Of a stretch of 24,256 nucleotides of DNA, positions 1 to 5,697 are shown one piece after another. Numbering within the stretch: position 1 is the first letter of the stretch; each line of letters opens with the position of its first letter. Made by a program: the position numbers and the translations under genes. Source of the stretch: a virus; IMG/VR virus record IMGVR_UViG_3300025853_000633, positions 1-24,256 of that record; one strand, written 5' to 3'. The notes beneath the pieces are model-generated. The model was not told where the DNA came from. It saw only the letters and a list, made by a program, of their open reading frames with translations, and ran no database searches.

Positions 1-356
1 GCGACGCGAAGTAACAAACAAATCGTTGAGTTGAATTGAGGCGCGGTGAGCGGCGGGGAGCCGTGGTGCCCTGTGAGAAGCCGAGCCGCGTGGAGAGGCG
101 TTGTAACAAACAAATCGTTGAGTAGCGTTGCGGAGAGGTGCGTCGCACCGCGCCGAGACAAGTCGCGTTGAGAGGCGGAGCGCGAAGATGCGAAAAGTAA
201 CAAACAAATCGTTGCGTTGAATTGAGGCGCGTTGCAATACGCGAAGTCGCGTTGCGAGTCGTTGAGGTGCCCAGAGACAAGTTGCGTTGTACATAACAAA
301 TCCTTGAGTTGAATTGCGGAGCGCAGCGAAGCGCCGTAGTACGGCGCGACGCGATG
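1..356. repeat. Degenerate ~93 bp tandem repeat array, non-coding
   Basis: Four copies of a core resembling AACAAACAAATCGTTG begin near 11, 103, 197 and 293, spaced 92, 94 and 96 bp. The first two are identical over about 20 bp, the third differs by one base in that stretch, and the fourth has lost about four bases. Copies 1, 3 and 4 continue into TTGAATTG. The DNA between cores is G-rich on the plus strand, full of GTTG, GCGTTG and GAGGCG words, and has recognisable but diverged similarity from unit to unit, for example GGTGCC near 65 and 266 and GAGACAAGT near 153 and 273. It also holds short palindromes, including GGTGCG-T-CGCACC at 137-149. I see no convincing gene. The array lies just downstream of the last minus-strand gene and may extend past the window edge. 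A replication origin, packaging or recombination site, or transcription-termination zone are all possible; the sequence does not decide. Confidence 0.8.
331..347. repeat. Perfect hairpin after the 186 aa gene
   Basis: GCGCCGT at 331-337 pairs perfectly with ACGGCGC at 341-347 around a 3-base loop. It begins 10 bases beyond the stop codon of the minus-strand gene at 358-918. A second, imperfect GCGC-rich inverted sequence is adjacent (320-334). There is no T-run after it on the minus strand, so it is not a classical intrinsic terminator. It could stabilise the mRNA 3' end or belong to the repeat array. Confidence 0.6.
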
Positions 357-357
357 A

Positions 358-918
358 TTATTGCCAGTCAAACTTTACGGCGCGGAAGCGACCGTTAGTT
401 CCGCCTTTTTCTGGGCGGAAGCGACCAATGCCGATACCTGATCCCGCGGCGTAGAACACCTCTTCGAATACATCTTTGGTGATGGTGTCATCCATGATCA
501 TAAAATCAATGTAAGACTTGTATCCTGTGTCCACGACGGGAAAGGTGCGCCAGACGCGCTTACCGGATCCTCTGACGCCATCAGAATTAACGTTGAGGCG
601 TTCACCTCTGACGTCGGCTTGTTTGGTTTCAAGCTTGGGATCGTTGAGCGGTACGACGTCCGCTTCAAAGTATTTTGTATAAGTTGATTTACCGCGGCCC
701 GGAATCTGTGTTCCTAGTTTTTTAGCAGCGGCGGACAGGCTGAACTTGATAGCCATAGCGGGGATAATGATGTTGCCGTCTTTATCGACGGTGCATTTAG
801 AACGCCACGTTCTGGTTTCGTAGGCGTCGGCAGTTTCTTTGGGGAGCTTGGGCTCCTCGTGCATTTTAGATTGGCTGTAAGGGGCGATGCCTTCAAAGTG
901 TACTCTAACATTCCGCAT
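358..918 (-). CDS. Conserved-looking phage protein of unknown function, 186 aa, Gly-rich C-terminal motif
   Basis: A complete ORF with a good ribosome-binding site: AAAGGA eight bases before the ATG at 918. It is the last gene before the repeat array and has its own promoter (956-985). The protein has a beta-rich look. It begins with a strand-like stretch (NVRVHFEGIAPYSQSK) and ends with a glycine/arginine motif, GIGIGRFRPEKGGTNGRF, at about residues 161-178. A G-rich loop near one end of a beta-alpha domain recalls RAMP/Cas7-type RNA-binding folds, and I have an impression of similar GRFRPEKGG-type sequences in other phages, but I cannot confirm a family. There are no cas genes or CRISPR array here, so a CRISPR role is not suggested. 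Its location with replication and regulatory genes suggests an early, nucleic-acid-related role. Existence is secure; function is not. Confidence 0.85.
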   Translation of the reverse strand: MRNVRVHFEGIAPYSQSKMHEEPKLPKETADAYETRTWRSKCTVDKDGNIIIPAMAIKFSLSAAAKKLGTQIPGRGKSTYTKYFEADVVPLNDPKLETKQADVRGERLNVNSDGVRGSGKRVWRTFPVVDTGYKSYIDFMIMDDTITKDVFEEVFYAAGSGIGIGRFRPEKGGTNGRFRAVKFDWQ

Positions 919-955
919 ATCTTTTTTCCTTTGGTTAGCGTTGTTAACGTAAAGG

Positions 956-985
956 AGTATATGCGAGGGTATAGGATAATGTCAA
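956..985 (-). promoter_or_regulatory. Promoter A, upstream of the 186 aa gene
   Basis: On the minus strand TTGACA (980-985) and TATACT (956-961) are separated by 18 bp, close to the sigma70 consensus. The spacer holds TCCTATA (970-976), a box that recurs at three other promoters in this window. GGGTAT and ATACCC form an inverted repeat around the -35 region (967-990), a plausible operator. The promoter sits in the 72 bp gap between the 79 aa and 186 aa genes. Confidence 0.6.
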
Positions 986-990
986 TACCC

Positions 991-1230
991 TTAGTGAATA
1001 TCTGATAAAATCCCTTCTTCCATCTCTACATGTGCGCTGGCCGAGGCCATTGCGGCACCGATAATGCCTGTTGCGTCTTGTTTATCGGTACAACCTTTGA
1101 GTAGGCGGAAGATTGCGGCGGTAATAATTCCGGTGTACGCGGCCCCTGCTTCGAGGTCCGCGTCCATCATATCGTCAATAAATTTATTAGTTTCTTTAAG
1201 CGCGATAAGATAATCGTCTTGGTTAGACAT
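991..1230 (-). CDS. Small acidic protein of unknown function, 79 aa
   Basis: An ORF with ATG at 1230 and TAA at 991. The N-terminal half is acidic and probably helical (DDYLIALKETNKFIDDMMDA). The C-terminal half is alanine/glycine-rich (TGIIGAAMASASAHVEMEEG). No cysteine cluster, signal peptide or DNA-binding motif is visible, and I do not recognise a family. It has its own candidate promoter (1289-1315) and a strong hairpin ending five bases before its start codon. The only SD-like bases (GGGG) lie inside that hairpin, so expression may be conditional. The next methionine in frame is at residue 21, within the acidic stretch, so the upstream start is preferred. Its neighbours, an RHH regulator and the 186 aa protein, suggest a small early phage gene, possibly a host-takeover or regulatory factor, but this is inference from position alone. 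Confidence 0.7.
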   Translation of the reverse strand: MSNQDDYLIALKETNKFIDDMMDADLEAGAAYTGIITAAIFRLLKGCTDKQDATGIIGAAMASASAHVEMEEGILSDIH

Positions 1231-1235
1231 GAAAA

Positions 1236-1259
1236 CGCCCCAAAGTAAACTTCAGGGCG
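1236..1259 (-). promoter_or_regulatory. 5' leader hairpin masking the RBS of the 79 aa gene
   Basis: In the minus-strand RNA, CGCCCTGAAG pairs with CTTTGGGGCG around a TTTA loop, giving a 10 bp stem with two G-U pairs. It is followed by UUUUC and then the AUG at 1230. The 3' arm contains the only Shine-Dalgarno-like bases. It could act as a translational lid or, given the four U residues, as a weak terminator/attenuator. Confidence 0.55.
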
Positions 1260-1288
1260 CAATCAAATCTTTTATGAGGTACGCTCTG

Positions 1289-1315
1289 AATATAGAAGTG
1301 TATGGGATAAGTCAA
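1289..1315 (-). promoter_or_regulatory. Promoter B, upstream of the 79 aa gene
   Basis: TTGACT (1310-1315) and TATATT (1289-1294) on the minus strand with a short 15 bp spacer that holds TCCCATA (1301-1307). The -35 overlaps the stop codon of the upstream RHH gene. The short spacer makes strength uncertain, but the arrangement of -35 plus spacer box matches promoters A and D. Confidence 0.45.
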
Positions 1316-1458
1316 GCGCTTTCTTGTTCGCGCTTGTATGCTTCGAAGATAATCCGCAATTGACCGCTAATTGTTCGACCTTCGGTCTGTGAGAGCGCTT
1401 TAATTTCCTTGTACACCTCAATTGGGACAAGAACGCTTTTCCATTTATCGGTATCCAT
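1312..1458 (-). CDS. Ribbon-helix-helix (Arc/CopG-like) DNA-binding protein, 48 aa
   Basis: ATG at 1458 follows an AGAGAGG Shine-Dalgarno-like sequence; the stop is TGA at 1312-1314. The protein starts MDTDKWKSVLVPIEVYKEI, continues through KALSQTEGRTISGQLR, and ends with a helix around IIFEAYKREQ. This is the ribbon-helix-helix layout: a short beta strand (KSVLVP), helix A (IEVYKEIKALSQTEG), a turn with the family-typical T-I-S, then helix B. The whole protein is about the length of an Arc/MetJ/CopG-type DNA-binding domain. A longer ORF in another frame covers the same DNA but lacks a recognisable fold. RHH proteins bind DNA as dimers or tetramers at short repeated operators. TCCYATA-like boxes at its own promoter and at three other promoters make it a candidate phage regulator of early genes. 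Confidence 0.82.
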   Translation of the reverse strand: MDTDKWKSVLVPIEVYKEIKALSQTEGRTISGQLRIIFEAYKREQESA

Positions 1459-1483
1459 ATGTGAACCTCTCTAGTTTTAACCA

Positions 1484-1512
1484 ACAATATAGGATGTTAT
1501 GGGGGAGAGCAA
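1484..1512 (-). promoter_or_regulatory. Promoter C, upstream of the RHH gene, with two TCCYATA-like boxes
   Basis: TTGCTC (1507-1512) and TATATT (1484-1489) lie 17 bp apart by coordinate on the minus strand. The interval holds a CCCCCATA box and a TCCTATA box (1486-1492) about one helical turn apart, the second overlapping the -10. This is what an autoregulated repressor promoter would look like. The promoter lies immediately after the polymerase terminator. Confidence 0.5.
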
Positions 1513-1514
1513 GG

Positions 1515-1552
1515 AAAAAACCCGTCCAACAGTGCGAAACCTAATGGACGGG
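1515..1552 (-). terminator. Rho-independent terminator after the DNA polymerase gene
   Basis: In the minus-strand RNA, CCCGTCCA pairs with TGGACGGG (8 bp, positions 1545-1552 and 1521-1528) and is followed by six U residues (1515-1520). The loop is rather large at 16 bases. It lies about 40 bp beyond the polymerase stop codon and ends the long replication operon before promoter C. Confidence 0.85.
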
Positions 1553-1593
1553 AGTTAAGACAGGCGATCTGTCCATGAGCAGAACTAACATGA

Positions 1594-3486
1594 CTAGACG
1601 GCTTCACCCCAAGATGGGCCTACTTCGACGTCACACAGGCTAGGTACACTTAATGGTACAGCACTTTGCATCATCTCTGCAACCTTTTTTGCATCATTTC
1701 TGTCTGCAACTGACATGGCGATTTCATCGTGGATTTGTATCAAAGGAATCCGCCCGCTCTCATATATGTTGACCATAGACTGCTTGGTCATGTCCGCGGC
1801 GGACGCTTGAATTAAACGGTTCAAGGCTTTGTATGTGTAAGCGCGTTTTAAGCGTGTTGTGTCGCCATATGTTTTCACGGCTTCCTCGTATGGCAGCGCC
1901 TTGTTCATGGCAAACGTGTCGGGCTCCCATAACGGAAAGCGTAGTTTTCTGCCCAGAAGCGAGCGCAGCGCCCCGCGACTGTCCTTTTCGTTAAGCCTGT
2001 TCATCACCCCGTGCATCAGACCCTTAACGAAAGGCACACGGTCATGGTACTGGGAAACCAGACCTTTGGCTTCGTCCACGGGAATATCTAATTGGTCCGC
2101 GAGCTTTGCCACGCCCATGCCGTACATCATGCCAAGGTTAATTGTCTTGGCCTGTTTGCGTGGAATTTGCGCCATCTCTGCGACCATCGTGTGGAAGTCT
2201 GTGCTGCTATCTTCATTGTAGCTATCTACAAATTCTTTTGCGCCCTTGAGCGGACGACCTCTTTGTTCACCAAACAGGTGCGCGTAATGAACCAAGATCC
2301 GCGGTTCTTGTTGCGAGAAGTCAATTGCGGCCCACTGCTCGCCTTCTTCTGGTAGGAAGAGGCTGCGGATCATGGGGCCTAGCTCTGGATCCCGTGCGGG
2401 GATTTGCTGTAGGTTGGGATGGTTCATGGATATACGACCGCTGACCGTGCCGCCATCGTCGGAGCGGATTTGGTTTATGTGGGCGTGAATACGACCATCT
2501 GAGCGGCAATGCTTGAGAATAGTGTTGATAAATGTGCCAGAGGTTTTGTTGAGGTTACGGGCTTGCACGATAAGTTGCGCCAGTTCTGACGGATGGTCAG
2601 AGAGAAACCCTTTAGTAAAGGATGGCTGACCTTTTTCTGTGCGCTCGTAGGGGAGAGATGCTTCGTCGAAGGCTTTGGCGATAGACTGCGCGGCCCATAT
2701 CTCGACGTCAAAGCCTACGGTGGATCTTATCTTTTTTAAAATTTCTTTCTCGCGCTTGAGCAGTGCGTTACGTGTGCGCTCTGCTTTGTCCGTATCTACT
2801 CTGACGCCGCGCCAAGTCATGTCCACCAAGCAGGGCAAGAGCCGTGTTTCGACGTCCACGATGTTTGACAGGCCGTCTTTAGAAACTTCTACGGAGAAAT
2901 AATTATAGAGTTCCAGTGCGAGTTCCGCGTCTGCTTCTGCATATGGGCCGACAAACATGGCGGGCAGCTTCCACATCTCTGCTTTGGGGTCCACGCCAAA
3001 TGCTTTTGCAGCTTCGATCAGTTGCTTTTCGGATTTAACCTTGCCCAGATGGTCAAACGACAGAGAGTTAAGTGTGTAGCTAAACCTGTTTTCGTCTAGC
3101 AGGGATGCTATGACCATAGTGTCGATTACTTTGCCATTTACGGTAAAACCCATGCGCCGTGCCCATCCAACGTCGTATTGAGCATTGTGCATGATTTTTT
3201 CTGCGGGGCTTTCGAAAACTTTTTTTAACCAACGATTGGCTTGTTTTTCGCATATGTTTCCGCCGCCGAAATGTCTAATAGGAATGTAGCCGCTCCAGTT
3301 CTCTGTGGCAACGGCATAACCTACTACCTCACCGTCTCCGGTGGCCCATCCGGGGCCCGCGTTTTTTAGATTGGGATCTTTGGTTTCCAAATCTATAGCA
3401 ATGCGCTTGGCACCAGTAAGATCAGGGAGTTCACTGGGCGGAACCCATTCATTCTCCGGTGTGAACATTGCCATCTGTAGGCTCAT
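1594..3486 (-). CDS. polA: Family A DNA polymerase with 3'-5' exonuclease, 630 aa
   Basis: The replicative polymerase. The N-terminal DEDD exonuclease shows Exo I (AIDLET, D32/E34), Exo II (HNAQYD, D105) and Exo III (YAEAD, Y182/D186). The polymerase palm and fingers show motif A (DFSQQEPR, D389), motif B (RKQAKTINLGMMYG, R443 to Y455) and motif C (QIHDE, H586-E588). There is no N-terminal 5'-3' exonuclease, as in T7-type replicases and unlike bacterial Pol I. The residue aligned with E. coli Pol I Phe762 is Leu451 (NLG in place of NFG), a variant known from marine phages. The start at 3486 follows AAGGAA eight bases upstream and overlaps the preceding CxxC gene by 38 bp; M5 or M7 are alternative starts. 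Last gene of the operon, followed by a terminator. Confidence 0.97.
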   Translation of the reverse strand: MSLQMAMFTPENEWVPPSELPDLTGAKRIAIDLETKDPNLKNAGPGWATGDGEVVGYAVATENWSGYIPIRHFGGGNICEKQANRWLKKVFESPAEKIMHNAQYDVGWARRMGFTVNGKVIDTMVIASLLDENRFSYTLNSLSFDHLGKVKSEKQLIEAAKAFGVDPKAEMWKLPAMFVGPYAEADAELALELYNYFSVEVSKDGLSNIVDVETRLLPCLVDMTWRGVRVDTDKAERTRNALLKREKEILKKIRSTVGFDVEIWAAQSIAKAFDEASLPYERTEKGQPSFTKGFLSDHPSELAQLIVQARNLNKTSGTFINTILKHCRSDGRIHAHINQIRSDDGGTVSGRISMNHPNLQQIPARDPELGPMIRSLFLPEEGEQWAAIDFSQQEPRILVHYAHLFGEQRGRPLKGAKEFVDSYNEDSSTDFHTMVAEMAQIPRKQAKTINLGMMYGMGVAKLADQLDIPVDEAKGLVSQYHDRVPFVKGLMHGVMNRLNEKDSRGALRSLLGRKLRFPLWEPDTFAMNKALPYEEAVKTYGDTTRLKRAYTYKALNRLIQASAADMTKQSMVNIYESGRIPLIQIHDEIAMSVADRNDAKKVAEMMQSAVPLSVPSLCDVEVGPSWGEAV

Positions 3487-3628
3487 CTTCTGGTTCCTTA
3501 TAATAAACTAATACAAACGTATCGCAGTTAGAGCATGAGAGATTGGTAACCATGTCATATTCAGGCTCATCCTCTGCATCATCATCCCCGCCCCAGATTA
3601 ATTTTGCTTTGCAGTGCCAACAGTTCAT
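3449..3628 (-). CDS. Small double-CxxC putative zinc-binding protein, 59 aa
   Basis: ATG at 3628 has an ideal ribosome-binding site (AGGAGG, six bases upstream). The start overlaps the stop of the DUF6378-like gene in an ATGA, and the stop at 3449 lies 38 bp inside the polymerase gene. The protein begins MNCWHCKAKLIWGGDDD, continues with an acidic stretch and YDMVTNL, then has CSNC at residues 32-35 followed by a hydrophobic strand (DTFVLVYY). Two CxxC pairs about 26 residues apart are the pattern of a small zinc ribbon. Similar short proteins with CWHC and VTNLSC motifs are, to my knowledge, frequent in marine phage replication regions, but their function is unknown. It may contact the polymerase or nucleic acid; that is inferred from position only. 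Confidence 0.85.
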   Translation of the reverse strand: MNCWHCKAKLIWGGDDDAEDEPEYDMVTNLSCSNCDTFVLVYYKEPEDEPTDGNVHTGE

Positions 3629-3876
3629 TGCTCACCTCCTAAAGCTGCATACCCACAGATGTCCACCCATGAGTCCTCTTTGTTGGATTTCATAAGCCGT
3701 GCGGATTTTACCAAAACCATGCAGACCGCAACCTCTTGGCGCGTTGTCGGACGACCCAGAAAGACGGACCAGAGGTCTGCTATATCTTGGAAGTTCTGTT
3801 TTGCATCACCGTATTCGGAGGCGCGTTCCCCATTAATAAGGGCCTGCGCGGTCTGAAGGATTTCATCACGTTTCAT
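3625..3876 (-). CDS. DUF6378-like phage protein, 83 aa
   Basis: The sequence follows the pattern I associate with DUF6378: an N-terminal helix, INGERASEYGDAKQNF, a central IADLWSVFLGR followed by VAVCMVLVKSARLM, and a C-terminal SWVDICGYAAL. This is a common small phage protein of unknown function, often near nucleotide-metabolism or replication genes. The buried helices with conserved Tyr-Gly-Asp and Asp-Ile-x-Gly-Tyr resemble all-alpha nucleotide pyrophosphohydrolase folds, but I do not see a full catalytic metal set and do not claim activity. ATG at 3876 follows AAGAGAAG. An earlier ATG at 3900 (eight more residues) lacks an SD and would overlap more of the upstream gene. The stop overlaps the next start by four bases. 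Confidence 0.82.
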   Translation of the reverse strand: MKRDEILQTAQALINGERASEYGDAKQNFQDIADLWSVFLGRPTTRQEVAVCMVLVKSARLMKSNKEDSWVDICGYAALGGEQ

Positions 3877-4183
3877 TTTTTTCTTCTCTTGGTAATTCAT
3901 ATCGCGCTTTAATATCGCGCACAGTGTCAGGGTGTTTGTCTAAAACATCCGCAATCTCAACACAGTTCAAACCATTTTTCAGCATTTTATCAACCATGCG
4001 AGCGGTGGGGTTGAGCGGTCTTAGAGACTTATCCGACTTTGGCCTGCCACCTTTGTACCCGTTTGTTTGATTTTTCTCCGCGCTATACGCGTTCATGTTT
4101 CCCCAAGTTTTTCGGGCTCGTGCATTTTCAACGATAGCGAGTTTGGCCATAGCCTGACCCAACTTTTCTTCGAAGACTTTCAT
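3866..4183 (-). CDS. Small basic protein with C-terminal helix-turn-helix, 105 aa
   Basis: ATG at 4183 overlaps the helicase stop codon (ATGA), and the 3' end overlaps the next gene by 11 bp. Residues about 1-60 are lysine/arginine/asparagine-rich (ENARARKTWGNM, NGYKGGRPKSDKS). Residues about 63-95 read as a helix-turn-helix: MVDKMLKNGLNCVEIADVL, then DKHPDTVRDIKARY. The layout resembles small homeodomain-like or recombinase-tail DNA-binding modules. A role as transcription or replication accessory factor is plausible, but the family cannot be named from the sequence alone. Confidence 0.75.
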   Translation of the reverse strand: MKVFEEKLGQAMAKLAIVENARARKTWGNMNAYSAEKNQTNGYKGGRPKSDKSLRPLNPTARMVDKMLKNGLNCVEIADVLDKHPDTVRDIKARYELPREEKNET

Positions 4184-5697
4184 ATATCATAACTCCTTGT
4201 CGCGTCTTCAGGCTCCACCAAATACAAGTTCTTTCTTGTACGCGTCACGCCGACGTAGAAAACACGATGAACATCGTCGGGTGCAATTCGCAGGGTACTG
4301 TCCGCAGCGGGTGACAGGTCCGTGAACAATACAACGTTGTCCGCCTCTCCACCTTTTGAACCGTGGATCGTGGACACTACAATGCGGGGAATGCCGTTGA
4401 ACTTTTCTCCGCGGCGCAGCAATGCTGTCACGTAGGCGCGGTCTTTATCTGCAATGCGGTCCATTGCTTCAGACCAGATCATATCCTTTGTGGCTATAAG
4501 GCCGTGGGATATTTGCAGATCGTCGATGTTAACCAGTTCGTCATCTGGAACGCCTTTGATTTTCTTATACCCCCGTGCCACGCGTTTTCCTGTAGACATA
4601 AAGCTATAGATGTTTCGGGCTGTGTCGATAGGTATTTCCTTACCGCGTTGTAGGTCAGTCCACCCGTTTACGGCGTCACTTAGTTTTTGACCAATGGACC
4701 GTGAGCCGCGGTATTCGTACAGATAACCAAAGGACCGCAGGTCTGTTGCCACGGGCTGTAGTTGGTATCCTGCTTGTGCAAGTATGAGCCACGAGCCTTC
4801 GCTCATGTCCAGTTCCCCGACTTGCGCCACGCGTCGGCACTGGCCTTCTTCTTCGCGTGGTTTGTATATCTTGGGGTAACGGTGATGGATGCGGCGGGCG
4901 ATTGTTTCTGCCACGCGGTGAACGCTTGCTGGTATACGGTAGGATTGTTTAAGCGTTTCTGATCCGCCGTCTAAACCAAGGAAGTGTTCAACGTCGGCCC
5001 CTGCCCATTTGTAGATGGCTTGGTCATCGTCTCCTGCGCAGTACATCTGCTTGGTTTTGGCTTCTATCAGATGGGCAATGTCCCACTGCATGGGGGATAA
5101 GTCTTGGGCTTCGTCTACAAAGCATAGGTTAAAGCGCGGGCAGAACTGGTGTCCCTTGTCGATAAAACCTTGCAGCATATCGGTGAAGTCATAAAGGCCG
5201 CTTTCGTGTTTGTAGGAGCGCAGCGAGCGGTCCACATGGTTGACGGTGTTCCAATCGTGTTCAATGCTGCTAAGATTATACTCCTTACGCAAAGAAGTCT
5301 TCTTCAGCCTCGCGAGGTTGATGAGCCCAAGGATGGGGTCACTGGCTTTGACGGCATCTTGGACGTCTTCTTCTAATTGATTGACGCGACCTGTCTCCAG
5401 TTTGATGCCCATTGCTTCGCTGAGTTCTTTATAGTTCTCAGGTTGCATGATTTGTTCTGGACGGATTCCTGACAGGGAGAGTGCAAAGCTGTGCAGGGTG
5501 CGAAAGTATTGCAGATCCTTTTGTGGGTCCAAACGAAAACGCGCCGCAGCGCGTTCCTTTGCTTCTGTTGCCGCTTTGCGGGTAAAGGCCAAGAACCCTA
5601 TAGATTGTGGTGGGGTGCCTGCTTCCAAAGCTTTGTCTACCATATTTAGTAGAGTGGTAGTCTTGCCCGTTCCGGGCGGTCCAAATATTCTAAACAT
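4180..5697 (-). CDS. UvrD/Rep-like superfamily 1 DNA helicase, 505 aa
   Basis: All SF1A helicase motifs are visible: Walker A GPPGTGKT (residues 6-13), Ia (AFTRKAATEA, about 37-46), Walker B DEAQD (195-199), III (GDDDQAIYKWAGAD, from 222), IV (LKQSYRIP, about 249-256), V (STIHGSKGGE, about 442-451) and VI (VGVTRTRKN, about 482-490). This family translocates 3'-5' on single-stranded DNA using ATP. At 505 aa it is shorter than UvrD or Rep (about 670-720 aa), so the 1B/2B insertions must be reduced. Its start overlaps the primase stop by one base (TGATG). With no DnaB-like hexameric helicase in the window, it may be the fork helicase or a recombination/restart helicase. Confidence 0.95.
   Translation of the reverse strand: MFRIFGPPGTGKTTTLLNMVDKALEAGTPPQSIGFLAFTRKAATEAKERAAARFRLDPQKDLQYFRTLHSFALSLSGIRPEQIMQPENYKELSEAMGIKLETGRVNQLEEDVQDAVKASDPILGLINLARLKKTSLRKEYNLSSIEHDWNTVNHVDRSLRSYKHESGLYDFTDMLQGFIDKGHQFCPRFNLCFVDEAQDLSPMQWDIAHLIEAKTKQMYCAGDDDQAIYKWAGADVEHFLGLDGGSETLKQSYRIPASVHRVAETIARRIHHRYPKIYKPREEEGQCRRVAQVGELDMSEGSWLILAQAGYQLQPVATDLRSFGYLYEYRGSRSIGQKLSDAVNGWTDLQRGKEIPIDTARNIYSFMSTGKRVARGYKKIKGVPDDELVNIDDLQISHGLIATKDMIWSEAMDRIADKDRAYVTALLRRGEKFNGIPRIVVSTIHGSKGGEADNVVLFTDLSPAADSTLRIAPDDVHRVFYVGVTRTRKNLYLVEPEDATRSYDI

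Noticed and set aside
1-330. Regularly spaced repeats that could be a CRISPR array
   Set aside because: The period (~93 bp) is too long for typical arrays, the intervening DNA is itself related between units, the cores vary, and no cas genes are present.
358-918. Calling the 186 aa protein a CRISPR Cas7 protein
   Set aside because: Only the glycine-rich loop is reminiscent; there is no array, no other cas gene, and no clear family match by eye.
1272-1487. 71-codon minus-strand ORF over the regulator locus
   Set aside because: No recognisable fold and no clear SD; the overlapping 48-codon frame gives a clean RHH protein with an SD.
1559-1573. GACAG/CTGTC small inverted repeat near the polymerase stop
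   Set aside because: Only a 5 bp stem without T-run; the adjacent hairpin at 1521-1552 explains termination.
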